The notes under the pieces are model-generated. The model did no database searches. It was not told the origin of the DNA and saw only the letters and a list, made by a program, of their open reading frames with translations. The translations under genes and the position numbers were made by a program. DNA of 64,000 bases from Malikia sp. (lineage in GTDB: Bacteria > Pseudomonadota > Gammaproteobacteria > Burkholderiales > Burkholderiaceae_C). The DNA lies in NCBI RefSeq assembly GCF_028687635.1, contig NZ_JAQTZS010000005.1, positions 82,663 to 146,662 on the forward strand. The letters run 5' to 3'. Below are positions 39,862 through 49,234 of the stretch, one piece after another; the stretch's first letter is position 1, and each line of letters begins with the position of its first letter.

Positions 39862-41804
39862 TGTGTGGCCTGGCGGGAGCGCTCTCACTTAGCGGCATCA
39901 CTTCACCCGAGGTGCTGCAGGCCATGGCCCAACGGCTGCATCACCGTGGCCCTGATGACCAGGGCCTCTGGTCCGATGAGATGGCAGGGATCGCCCTGGT
40001 TCACGCGCGCCTAGCCATCCAGGACCTGAGTGCGGCCGGCGCCCAGCCCATGCATTCGGCCTGCAGGCGCTACGTCATCGCCTTCAATGGCGAGGTCTAC
40101 AACCACCAGGATTTGCGCAAGCGGCTGGAGAGCGAAGGGCGCGCGCCGGTCTGGCGCGGCCACTCCGATACCGAAACTCTGCTGGCCGCCATGTCGGCCT
40201 GGGGACTGGTGGCCACGCTGAAGGCAGCCGAAGGCATGTGGGCCATGGCGCTGTGGGACCGGCAGACCAGGACGCTGCAACTGGCGCGCGACCGTGCCGG
40301 CGAGAAGCCGCTGTACTGGGGCTGGCAGGGACAGGGAACTGCCCGCACCTTGCTGTTCGGATCCGAGCTCAAGGCCTTGGTCGCACATCCCTCCTGCGAG
40401 CGTCGCATCGACCGCAATGCGCTCACGGCCCTGTTCCGCTACAAGAACCTGCCAGCGCCGCTATCGATCTACCAGGGCATGCACAAACTGCGCCCGGGCC
40501 AGATCTTGACCGTCACGCGCGCACGAGCCGAGCCGGTGCTGACGTCCTACTGGTCGGTCACCGAACGTGTTCGGCACGCGCTGGCTCATCCTTTCCTTGG
40601 CGACTTTTCCGCGGCAGTGAACGCGACCGAATCGGCCTTGATGGCTGCCGTCCAGGCCCAGCAGCTGAGCGATGTGCCGCTCGGCGCCTTCCTGTCCGGC
40701 GGCGTGGATTCGTCCCTGGTCGTGGCCTTGCTGCAGGCTCAGAGCCAGCGGCCCGTGCGCACCTTCACCATAGGCTTCGAGGCTGCAGGCTTTGATGAGT
40801 CGCCGCATGCCGAGGCCGTGGCACGGCACCTGGGCACCGATCACAGCAGCTGGCGGATCAGCGACAGGGAGGCGCGCGAGGTCATCCCAGAGCTGCCCTC
40901 GATCTGGTGCGAACCCTTTGCGGACTCGTCGCAGATCCCCACCTTGCTGGTGTCGCGCGTGGCGCGTCGTCATGTCACCGTGGCACTGAGCGGCGACGCT
41001 GGCGACGAACTATTTGCCGGCTACAACCGCTACGCGCTGACCCACAGCCTTTGGCACAAACTGTCCCGCCTGCCACGCCCCTTGCGCAAGCTGATGGCTG
41101 CCACGCTGACAGCGGTGCCACCCGCACGCTGGACCGCGCTGGGGCAGTGGCTGCCCGGTGGCGCACCACTTTCACAACTGGGCGACAAGCTGCACAAGGC
41201 CGCTGGCGTGCTGACCGCCGCTGATGTGGCCGAACTGCACCGTCGGCTGCTTTGTCACTGGCCTGATCCCGCTGCATTGGTACTGGGAGCACGGGAGCCG
41301 CGCACCGTGTTCGACGAAACGGCAGACGCCTTGAGCGGCATGCCCGACATCCTTAGCATGCAGGCTCTGGACTTTGCCGGCTACCTGTCGGACGACATCC
41401 TGGCCAAGGTCGATCGCGCCGCCATGGCCACCAGCCTGGAAACCCGGGTGCCCTTCCTACACAACGGCGTGATGGAGCTGGCCTGGTCGATGCCGACCGC
41501 CTACCACCTGCAGCAGGGGCAGTCCAAGGCCTTGCTGCGCCAGGTGCTGTATCGACATGTGCCACGTGAACTGATCGAGCGCCCGAAGATGGGATTTGGC
41601 GTGCCGCTGGCTCAATGGCTGCGCGGCCCCTTGCGCGCCTGGGCTGAGGAATTGCTCAATGAGTCCCGCATGAAAGTCGACGGCTACCTGAATCACATCC
41701 CGGTGCGTGCCGCCTGGCAGGAACACCTGAGCGGCAAGCGCAACCATGCTTATCGACTGTGGGATGTACTGATGTTTCAGGCATGGCTCAGGAAAACCCA
41801 ATAA
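39861..41804 (+). CDS. asnB: Asparagine synthase (glutamine-hydrolysing)-like amidotransferase
   Basis: MCGLAGALSLSG (N-terminal Cys2 glutaminase), [44 protein letters not shown]. Confidence 0.93.
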   Translation: MCGLAGALSLSGITSPEVLQAMAQRLHHRGPDDQGLWSDEMAGIALVHARLAIQDLSAAGAQPMHSACRRYVIAFNGEVYNHQDLRKRLESEGRAPVWRGHSDTETLLAAMSAWGLVATLKAAEGMWAMALWDRQTRTLQLARDRAGEKPLYWGWQGQGTARTLLFGSELKALVAHPSCERRIDRNALTALFRYKNLPAPLSIYQGMHKLRPGQILTVTRARAEPVLTSYWSVTERVRHALAHPFLGDFSAAVNATESALMAAVQAQQLSDVPLGAFLSGGVDSSLVVALLQAQSQRPVRTFTIGFEAAGFDESPHAEAVARHLGTDHSSWRISDREAREVIPELPSIWCEPFADSSQIPTLLVSRVARRHVTVALSGDAGDELFAGYNRYALTHSLWHKLSRLPRPLRKLMAATLTAVPPARWTALGQWLPGGAPLSQLGDKLHKAAGVLTAADVAELHRRLLCHWPDPAALVLGAREPRTVFDETADALSGMPDILSMQALDFAGYLSDDILAKVDRAAMATSLETRVPFLHNGVMELAWSMPTAYHLQQGQSKALLRQVLYRHVPRELIERPKMGFGVPLAQWLRGPLRAWAEELLNESRMKVDGYLNHIPVRAAWQEHLSGKRNHAYRLWDVLMFQAWLRKTQ

Positions 41805-41860
41805 TTATCGCAAACCTGTCACTAAAAAGTGCAATCTCCGCCGGAATTAAAATCTTCCAA

Positions 41861-42574
41861 ATGGAAATCAATAAATCAAGGATTGCAGTGAATAAAATAA
41901 AATTAAGTGCGTTAATTTTTACAACCGCACTCTCCTACTTATATTTCACCGGATCAGTCGACAACTCACTGACTGCATCCGACACGGCTGCCATCAAAAA
42001 GCTCAATATAGGAAATCAATGCTCGGATACATCCACGTTCAACAAAGAAATTTATTGCATCAAGGAAATCCAATCATCCTTGCAAGCAACCGTGGCCGAC
42101 TACAGGTGTCCAACGTTAGGGACAAAAATTGAGCCCATGGAGTTTCTACAGCGAGGATATGGATGCTGCTACGACCGTGCCAGATTCATCGAAAAAACCC
42201 TGCGCTCACATGGATTCAAAACTCGCCATGTTGCCATTTTTCACAAGCACGAAAATTATGGAATCCTCAGTATTTTCGTGAGGAAGATTGCCTCGCATGC
42301 CGCATCCGAAGTCTTGACGAAAAAAGGCTGGATGGGCGTTGACAGCAACGAGCAGTTCATCCTGCTCACAAAATCGGGAAATCCGCTCACCTACAGCAAA
42401 TTCCAGGAAATAATAGAGCAAATCGCCGAACCCAAACCGCAAGCTACATTATTTCAACATAAGTTGATTTTCATATACGGGCTTTACTCTCGACACGGCA
42501 TGTTTCATGGCTGGAAAATACCCGCTCCTGAGTTCGTCCTTAGCGAATTACGGTACAACTTCATGCCAAACTAA
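41861..42574 (+). CDS. Secreted or membrane-anchored transglutaminase-like protein
   Basis: N-terminal hydrophobic segment; GYGCCYDRARFIEKTLRSHGFKTRHVAIF plus SHAASEVLTKKGWMGVDSNEQF resemble the Cys/His/Asp motifs of transglutaminase-core proteins. Confidence 0.55.
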   Translation: MEINKSRIAVNKIKLSALIFTTALSYLYFTGSVDNSLTASDTAAIKKLNIGNQCSDTSTFNKEIYCIKEIQSSLQATVADYRCPTLGTKIEPMEFLQRGYGCCYDRARFIEKTLRSHGFKTRHVAIFHKHENYGILSIFVRKIASHAASEVLTKKGWMGVDSNEQFILLTKSGNPLTYSKFQEIIEQIAEPKPQATLFQHKLIFIYGLYSRHGMFHGWKIPAPEFVLSELRYNFMPN

Positions 42575-42642
42575 CGCCACAACACCATAGATCCAAACTC
42601 GTCATCTATTTTTTGCAAAACCCTATCTGAAGATATCATATC

Positions 42643-43770
42643 TTGCGAATAATCATTATTGCAAGCTTCGCAGACTCGCTGCTGTCCTTCAGAGGAGCGC
42701 TGCTGCGAGCCATCTCGGACGCAGGACATGAAATTCATGTTGCAGCACCTGGCCTATCGGGCAAGAAAAATACGATCAAGACTCTTGCATCTTGGGGAAT
42801 TACTGCACACGAAGCCCGAATCAGCCGTACCGGAACGAATCCACTGCACGACTTGCACACACTATTGACTTTACTAATACTGATAAGAAACGTGAAACCT
42901 GATGTAGTATTATCCTACACTGCCAAACCAGTCATCTATGGGACCTTGGCCGCTGCTTTGGCAGCCGTTCCAAAACGTTTTTCTCTTATTACAGGTCTGG
43001 GCTATGCCTTCACGGGACAAGCTCGTGGTTTGCGCGCCGGAATCAAGGCCGTATTAATGATGCTGTACCGCTCGGCACTGGCACGTTCATCGCTTACATT
43101 TTTCCAGAATCCCGACGATCTCGCACTGTTCCGGCAATTGGATTTGCTGCCAGCGGGTGCCCAGACAAGGATCATCAACGGCTCAGGCATCGACGTGGAA
43201 AGCTTCAATCTGTCACCAATGCCCCCAGCTCAGTCATTGACCTTCCTGCTGATTGCGCGCCTGCTGGGCGACAAGGGAGTACGCGAATATGCCAAAGCAG
43301 CCAAAGCACTGCGCAAGCTGCACCCGAATATTCGTTGCCAGCTGGTCGGCTGGATTGACGGAAATCCTGACGCCATCTCTCAGGTTGAACTCGATGACTG
43401 GGTGGCCTCAGGTGACATTGAGTTTCTGGGACGTCTCAGCGACGTTCGCCCAGCGATTTCGGGCTGTCACGTCTATGTCCTTCCCAGCTACCGTGAGGGC
43501 ACCCCACGGACCGTGCTTGAGGCCATGGCCATGGGTCGCCCCATCATCACTACCGACGCGCCCGGCTGCCGTCAAACCGTGATGGATGGCGACAATGGAT
43601 TCCTGGTCCCGGTACGGTCTGCTCAAGCCTTGGAGCAAGCCATGTCGCGTTTTATCGAATCTCCCGATCTGCTCGCACGCATGGGGCGTCGGTCACGCGA
43701 GATAGCCGAGGACAAGTTCGATGTGCACAAGGTCAACCAAGTGATGATGCAGGAAATGGGCCTGATATGA
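42643..43770 (+). CDS. Family 4 glycosyltransferase, PglA-like (TTG start)
   Basis: VLSYTAKPVIYGTLAAALAAVPKRFSLITGLGYAFTG, GCHVYVLPSYREGTPRTVLEAMAMGRPIITTDAPGCRQTV. Confidence 0.87.
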   Translation: MRIIIIASFADSLLSFRGALLRAISDAGHEIHVAAPGLSGKKNTIKTLASWGITAHEARISRTGTNPLHDLHTLLTLLILIRNVKPDVVLSYTAKPVIYGTLAAALAAVPKRFSLITGLGYAFTGQARGLRAGIKAVLMMLYRSALARSSLTFFQNPDDLALFRQLDLLPAGAQTRIINGSGIDVESFNLSPMPPAQSLTFLLIARLLGDKGVREYAKAAKALRKLHPNIRCQLVGWIDGNPDAISQVELDDWVASGDIEFLGRLSDVRPAISGCHVYVLPSYREGTPRTVLEAMAMGRPIITTDAPGCRQTVMDGDNGFLVPVRSAQALEQAMSRFIESPDLLARMGRRSREIAEDKFDVHKVNQVMMQEMGLI

Positions 43771-44360
43771 AGCGTTTTTTTGACCTCTCATTGTCATTAC
43801 TAGGACTTCTGTCTCTTGGTGTACCATTATTGATACTAACCTGTCTGGTCCGAAGCAAGTTGGGCAGTCCGGTTCTTTTCCACCAGCTGCGCCCTGGCAT
43901 GAACGGAAAACCCTTCGAGATGGTCAAGTTCCGCACCATGACCGACGAGCGCGGCCCGGACGGAGCACTGCTGCCCGATGCCATGCGCCTGACACCCTTC
44001 GGTCGCTTCCTGCGGGCCAGCAGCCTGGACGAACTACCAGAACTCTGGAACGTACTGAAAGGTGACATGAGCCTGGTCGGCCCCAGGCCCTTGCTAATGG
44101 AATACTTGCCGCTCTATTCGCCGGAACAGGCGCGCCGCCATGAGGTTCGCCCGGGCGTGACAGGCTGGGCCCAGGTCAATGGTCGCAATGCACTGGGCTG
44201 GGAAGACAAATTCAATCTCGACCTGTGGTACGTCGACAATCAATCCCTGTCGCTGGACATCAGAATCCTCTGGTTGACTGTCAGGAAGGTACTGATTCGT
44301 GAAGGCATCAGTGCGGCGGGAGAAGCGACCATGAGCAAGTTCACAGGCAACCAACCATGA
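43767..44360 (+). CDS. pglC: Monotopic phosphoglycosyl transferase, PglC-like initiating sugar transferase
   Basis: MKRFFDLSLSLLGLL..FEMVKFRTMTDERGPDG..SLDELPELWNVLKGDMSLVGPRPLLMEYLPLYSPEQARRHEVRPGVTGWAQVNGRN; short form (about 200 aa). Confidence 0.92.
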   Translation: MKRFFDLSLSLLGLLSLGVPLLILTCLVRSKLGSPVLFHQLRPGMNGKPFEMVKFRTMTDERGPDGALLPDAMRLTPFGRFLRASSLDELPELWNVLKGDMSLVGPRPLLMEYLPLYSPEQARRHEVRPGVTGWAQVNGRNALGWEDKFNLDLWYVDNQSLSLDIRILWLTVRKVLIREGISAAGEATMSKFTGNQP

Positions 44361-44983
44361 AACAACTGGCATTGCTGGGCGCCAGCGGTCACGGCAAGGT
44401 CATAGCCGATGCGGCCTTGCTGTCAAGCTGGAAATCCGTGACCTTTTTCGATGACATTTGGCCTGCTGCGAGATGGAACGGACACTGGGCGGTTGAAGGC
44501 AATACAGCCACCCTGCTCGCCCGACTGGCCAATTTCGATGGCGTGATCGTCGCCATTGGCAACTGCAAGACCCGTTGGGAAAAGCAGCAATTCTTGCAGG
44601 CTGCTGGTGCCAATATCGCGAGAGTCATCCATCCTGCCGCGATAGTCAGTGCCTATGCCAGCATAGGTGCTGGCAGCGTCATCATGGCAGGTGCTGTGGT
44701 CAACGTAGACGCCGTGCTGGGCAATGCCTGCATTGTCAACACAGGCGCCACGGTGGATCATGACTGCAAGCTAGCCAATAGCGTGCATATCAGCCCTGGG
44801 GCACATCTGTCTGGCAATGTCCAAGTAGGTGACTGCAGCTGGATCGGCGTGGGTGCCGCCGTGCGGCAGGGCGTCGTCATTGGCGACCATGTCATGGTGG
44901 GTGCAGGCGCAGTGGTAGTCAAACCCGTCGCGAACGGCATGACCGTGGTGGGCTCGCCTGCCATGCCGTTGGCACGACGCTGA
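44357..44983 (+). CDS. pglD: Acetyltransferase, PglD/NeuD family (left-handed beta-helix)
   Basis: LALLGASGHGKVIADAALLSSWKSVTFFDD, hexapeptide repeats ..GNACIVNTGATVDHDCKLANSVHISPGAHLSGNVQVGDCSWIGVGA. Confidence 0.91.
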   Translation: MKQLALLGASGHGKVIADAALLSSWKSVTFFDDIWPAARWNGHWAVEGNTATLLARLANFDGVIVAIGNCKTRWEKQQFLQAAGANIARVIHPAAIVSAYASIGAGSVIMAGAVVNVDAVLGNACIVNTGATVDHDCKLANSVHISPGAHLSGNVQVGDCSWIGVGAAVRQGVVIGDHVMVGAGAVVVKPVANGMTVVGSPAMPLARR

Positions 44984-45032
44984 TATGGGCAGCAAACAAA
45001 CATCGGATCGATTTTTAACGAGTGTAATCTTC

Positions 45033-46280
45033 ATGCTGAACACACCCTTCTCCCCCTGGCCCAGCTTCACCGCCGAAGAAGCCACCGCCGTGCAGCAGGT
45101 GCTGTTGTCCAACAAGGTCAACTACTGGACTGGCACCGAGTGCCGCGAATTCGAAAAGGAATTCGCCGCCTGGGCGGGCACCCACCATGCGGTAGCGTTG
45201 AGCAACGGCACCCTGGCGCTGGACCTGGCGCTCAAGGGCCTGGGAATCGGAGCGGGCGATGAGGTGGTGGTGACGCCCCGCACCTTCATCGCCTCAATTT
45301 CCTGCGTGGTGATGGCTGGCGCCACGCCGGTGTTTGCCGACGTGGATCGCGACAGCGGCAACCTCAGCGCGGCCACGATTGCCAAGGTGCTGACGCCGCG
45401 CACCAAGGCCGTGATCTGCGTGCATCTGGCCGGCTGGTCTTGCGACATGGACCCCATCATGGCGCTGGCCGAACAGCACGGCATGAAGGTGATCGAGGAC
45501 TGCGCCCAGGCACACGGCGCCCGCTACAAGGGACGCAGCGTGGGCTGCATCGGCCATGTGGGTGCCTGGAGCTTCTGTCAGGACAAGATCATGAGCACCG
45601 GTGGCGAAGGCGGAATGGTCACCACCAACGACGAAGCCCTGTGGCGCGCGATGTGGAGCCACAAGGACCACGGCAAGAGCTACGAGGCCGTTTATGAGCG
45701 CCAGCCCGCACCGGGCTTTCGCTGGCTGCACGAGAGTTTCGGCACCAACTGGCGCATGCTGGAGATGCAAGCAGCCATCGGCCGCATTCAACTGCGACGC
45801 ATGGCAGACTGGACCGCGTGTCGACACAGCAACGTGAACGCCTTGAGCGCTGCGCTCGCGCCCTTTGCCGGACCGAAAGGACCTGTACGCCTGCCCGCGC
45901 TGGCTTGCGGTGATGGCTGCGCGTCCTTGGGGACGGGCCAGATCTGCTCTGCTGGCTGCGTCCACGCACAGTACAAGTTCTACGCCTATGTGCGCCCGGA
46001 AAACCTGGCCTCGGGCTGGAGCCGTGACCGCATCGTCGAGGCGATCAACGCGGCCGGGGTGCCCTGCTACCAAGGCAGTTGCTCGGAAGTCTACCGGGAG
46101 AAAGCCTTCGATGGCACGGGCTGGCGTCCAGACTTGCCGCTACCTGTGGCCCGGGAACTGGGCGCAACCAGTGTGATGTTCCTGGTTCATCCCACGTTGA
46201 CGGAGCAGGAAATACGAAAGACCTGCGAAGTGATCGGGGCGGTACTCGAACAGGCTGCGGCCCGCACGGAACTCACCTGA
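45033..46280 (+). CDS. pglE: DegT/DnrJ/EryC1/StrS family aminotransferase, PglE-like
   Basis: VNYWTGTECREFEKEFAAWAGTHHAVALSNGTLALDLAL, VIEDCAQAHGARYKGRSVG, SFCQDKIMSTGGEGGMV. Confidence 0.9.
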   Translation: MLNTPFSPWPSFTAEEATAVQQVLLSNKVNYWTGTECREFEKEFAAWAGTHHAVALSNGTLALDLALKGLGIGAGDEVVVTPRTFIASISCVVMAGATPVFADVDRDSGNLSAATIAKVLTPRTKAVICVHLAGWSCDMDPIMALAEQHGMKVIEDCAQAHGARYKGRSVGCIGHVGAWSFCQDKIMSTGGEGGMVTTNDEALWRAMWSHKDHGKSYEAVYERQPAPGFRWLHESFGTNWRMLEMQAAIGRIQLRRMADWTACRHSNVNALSAALAPFAGPKGPVRLPALACGDGCASLGTGQICSAGCVHAQYKFYAYVRPENLASGWSRDRIVEAINAAGVPCYQGSCSEVYREKAFDGTGWRPDLPLPVARELGATSVMFLVHPTLTEQEIRKTCEVIGAVLEQAAARTELT

Positions 46281-46284
46281 GAAC

Positions 46285-47070
46285 ATGAGCATTTATCTCA
46301 ACAAGATCCTTCCGGTATTGCTGCTTCCCACCGGCATCTTGCTTGTGCTGCTGATCATGGCTTTGCTGCTCAAGCACCGCTGGCCACTGATAGCGGCGCT
46401 GCTGCTGGTCTGGATCGGCAGCACCCCCGCTTTGAGTGAGCACCTGCAGCGCTGGCTTGAAAACGGCGCCATCCGGGTGCCAGCCACCGAGATGCCTGCG
46501 GCAGACGCCATCGTGGTGCTGAGCGAAGGCCGGGTGGTCGCACCTGGGCCGGCCAGGATCAGCGAGTGGACAGACGGCGACCGTTTCTGGGGCGGGATCG
46601 AACTCTACCGTGCCGGCAAGGCGCCGCTGCTGTTTTTCACCGGCGGCTGGGCACCCTGGCTCTCCAGTGCCAGGCTCGAAGGCGAGATCCTGACGCAAGC
46701 GGCATTCGCCCAAGGGGTGCCCGCTGCCGCCATCCGTACGACCGGTCGCGTGACCAATACAGCCGAGGAAGCGCGAGCCGTAGCAGAGATGCTGGCAAGC
46801 CACAACATGGGCAAGCCAGATCGCAAGCCTGTCGTGCTACTGGTGACTTCCGCCTATCACATGCCGCGTGCACGCAGACAGTTTGAAAGCGCTGGCCTGA
46901 GCGTTCTTCCCTTTCCGGTTGACTTCCAGGTAGGGCAGGAGCGGGAGTTCAGCGTCATAAGTCTGCTCCCCAGCGCCCAGGCATGGGCCAGGACGGAGTC
47001 TGCCTGGCGGGAGTTGATCGGGCGTGGCTACTACGCGTTGAGCACATCCGCCCGGCCACCCTCCCCTTGA
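46285..47070 (+). CDS. YdcF/ElyC family protein (DUF218)
   Basis: N-terminal TMs, PAADAIVVLSEGR..GIELYRAGKAPLLFFTGG, TNTAEEARAVAEML, VLLVTSAYHMPRARRQFESAGL. Confidence 0.88.
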   Translation: MSIYLNKILPVLLLPTGILLVLLIMALLLKHRWPLIAALLLVWIGSTPALSEHLQRWLENGAIRVPATEMPAADAIVVLSEGRVVAPGPARISEWTDGDRFWGGIELYRAGKAPLLFFTGGWAPWLSSARLEGEILTQAAFAQGVPAAAIRTTGRVTNTAEEARAVAEMLASHNMGKPDRKPVVLLVTSAYHMPRARRQFESAGLSVLPFPVDFQVGQEREFSVISLLPSAQAWARTESAWRELIGRGYYALSTSARPPSP

Positions 47071-47169
47071 GGGATACCGCCCGTCGCAACCACAGCGACG
47101 AACCAGGTACCCGGGTTCCGGCATCTTTCATACACCTAGTCAGATAAGTATTTTTAACATATAAAACAC

Positions 47170-47197
47170 GTGACATTAAGGAGAATGGGTCTAGAAT
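47170..47197 (+). promoter_or_regulatory. Candidate sigma-70 promoter for the pglF-exosortase segment
   Basis: GTGACA (47170-47175), 16-nt spacer, TAGAAT (47192-47197) in an AT-rich intergenic stretch. Confidence 0.5.
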
Positions 47198-47233
47198 AAC
47201 GAGCAAATGGCCAGGGAGGCCGGAAGCCGTGAA

Positions 47234-49198
47234 ATGATAAAAACCATCGTAGCACCTCTACTAGCCCTGCCACGGCCAGCCAAACGACTGCTGGCCTTGG
47301 CGCTGGATGCAGCTCTGTGCGCCTTCACGCTCTGGCTGGCATTGAGCTTGCGCCTGGAGCAACCTGCCAGTTGGTCATCGATTTATGGCTGGGTCCTGCT
47401 CTCATCGATACTTTTCGCGCTGCCGCTTTTCGTTGTTCACGGTTTTTACCGGGCCATATTCCGCTACGCCGGCTGGTATGCCATGGTGGCCGTGACCCGC
47501 GCCGTAGGGTTATATGGCCTGTTGTTCGCGGGGCTCTACACATTGGTCGGCGTCACGGGATTACCTCGCTCGATTGGGGTTTCGCAACCCTTGCTGATGC
47601 TGGTGACGGTTGGCGGCAGCCGGGTCTTGGTGCGGCACTGGCTGGGTGGCAATTACCGCAAGGCCTTGGAAATGGGCAAGGCACCTGGCGTGCTGATTTA
47701 CGGTGCCGGCTGTGCAGGTCGGCAGCTGGCCATGGCATTGGGCGATGCCAGCAAGCCGCAGCGCCTGCTGGGCTTTCTGGACGATGACCCGAAGCTGCAA
47801 GGCCACCACGTCAACGGCTGGACAGTCTATGCCCCGTCCGGGCTGCCTGAGCTGGTCAGCAAGCTGAACGTGACGGATGTACTGCTGGCTGTGCCCAGCA
47901 TGAGTACCCAGCGCAGGTTGGAGGTGCTGGAGCAATTGCGCCCACTTCCTGTACACGTGCGCACCCTGCCCGGGGTCGAAGATTTGGCGACGGGTCGTGT
48001 GCAGTTGGGGGACATTCAGGAGCTCGACATCAACGACCTGCTGGGTCGTGCGCCCGTCGAGCCCCAGCACGAACTGATGGACCGCAACAATCGCGACAAG
48101 GTGGTGCTGGTGACGGGTGCTGGCGGCAGCATAGGCAGCGAGCTATGCCGCCAACTCCTACACTGTGCACCGCGACAACTTCTACTGATCGAGCGCGGAG
48201 AATTTGAACTTTATCATATTCACCATGAATTGATGGATATAAAAAAAGAGCATGGGATGCTGGTCGAAATCGTACCCTTGCTGGCTTCAGTGGGTTCGCG
48301 CAGGCGCATCCAGGAGATCATGGATACTTGGCGGCCGCACACCATCTATCACGCGGCCGCTTACAAGCATGTACCGCTGGTGGAGCACAACCCAGCCGAG
48401 GGTGTCTACAACAACACCTGGGGCACCTGGGTCACGGCACTGGCAGCCGCGCAGGCAGGGGTGCGCAACTTTGTGCTGATCAGCACGGACAAGGCGGTGC
48501 GCCCGACCAACATCATGGGCGCCAGCAAGCGCCTGGCCGAGATGGTGCTGCAAGCGATGGCTGACCGGGCCGCGACTTTGTGCACCGCCGATCGACCAGG
48601 CACCTGTTTTTCAATGGTGCGATTCGGCAACGTGCTGGGATCGAGCGGGTCGGTGGTTCCGCTGTTCCGCGAACAGATACGCAAGGGCGGGCCGATCACG
48701 CTGACGCACCGCGACATCAACCGCTTTTTCATGACCATACCGGAGGCGGCACAGCTGGTGATACAGGCAGGTGCGATGGCCAAGGGCGGGGAGGTCTTTG
48801 TGCTCGACATGGGCAAGCCAGTGCGCATATACGACTTGGCACGCCGCATGGTGGAGCTGTCAGGCCTGCGACTGCGCGACGAGCATTGCCCGGACGGCGA
48901 CATCGAGATCCAGATCACCGGCTTGCGTCCTGGCGAGAAGCTCTACGAGGAACTGCTGATAGGAGACAACCCGGAGCCCACGCAGCACCCATGCATCATG
49001 AAGGCGCACGAGGACTTCATCCCCATGGCTCAGATGGAAGCTGGATTGAACATCCTGCGCCGCGCCATGGACAGCAATGACGTGAAGACCATCAAGGGCA
49101 TGCTGCGCATGCTGGTGCATGGCTACCAGCCCGGCGGCATGGTGGTCGATCTGGTGTGTCTGGAGCAAGACCGCATATCCGAGCGTCTTGCGGCCTGA
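47234..49198 (+). CDS. pglF: Membrane-bound NDP-sugar 4,6-dehydratase, PglF/WbpM/CapD family
   Basis: CoA-binding-like GAGCAGRQLAMAL; VLVTGAGGSIGSELCRQLL, AAAYKHVPLVEHNPAEGVYNNTWGT, FVLISTDKAVRPTNIMGASKRLAEMVLQ; ORF extends to ATG 47207 but the -10 element favours 47234. Confidence 0.93.
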   Translation: MIKTIVAPLLALPRPAKRLLALALDAALCAFTLWLALSLRLEQPASWSSIYGWVLLSSILFALPLFVVHGFYRAIFRYAGWYAMVAVTRAVGLYGLLFAGLYTLVGVTGLPRSIGVSQPLLMLVTVGGSRVLVRHWLGGNYRKALEMGKAPGVLIYGAGCAGRQLAMALGDASKPQRLLGFLDDDPKLQGHHVNGWTVYAPSGLPELVSKLNVTDVLLAVPSMSTQRRLEVLEQLRPLPVHVRTLPGVEDLATGRVQLGDIQELDINDLLGRAPVEPQHELMDRNNRDKVVLVTGAGGSIGSELCRQLLHCAPRQLLLIERGEFELYHIHHELMDIKKEHGMLVEIVPLLASVGSRRRIQEIMDTWRPHTIYHAAAYKHVPLVEHNPAEGVYNNTWGTWVTALAAAQAGVRNFVLISTDKAVRPTNIMGASKRLAEMVLQAMADRAATLCTADRPGTCFSMVRFGNVLGSSGSVVPLFREQIRKGGPITLTHRDINRFFMTIPEAAQLVIQAGAMAKGGEVFVLDMGKPVRIYDLARRMVELSGLRLRDEHCPDGDIEIQITGLRPGEKLYEELLIGDNPEPTQHPCIMKAHEDFIPMAQMEAGLNILRRAMDSNDVKTIKGMLRMLVHGYQPGGMVVDLVCLEQDRISERLAA

Positions 49199-49234
49199 AT
49201 CCAGGCCAGGAACTCGACCCAACCACAGACCCCC

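Noticed and set aside
41759-41860. N-terminal extension of the transglutaminase-like ORF overlapping asnB
   Set aside because: The stretch overlaps the asnB 3' end; the hydrophobic membrane segment begins after the downstream ATG at 41861.
45188-45200. TGCGGTAGCGTTG ops-like string
   Set aside because: Internal to the pglE coding region; no promoter or leader context.
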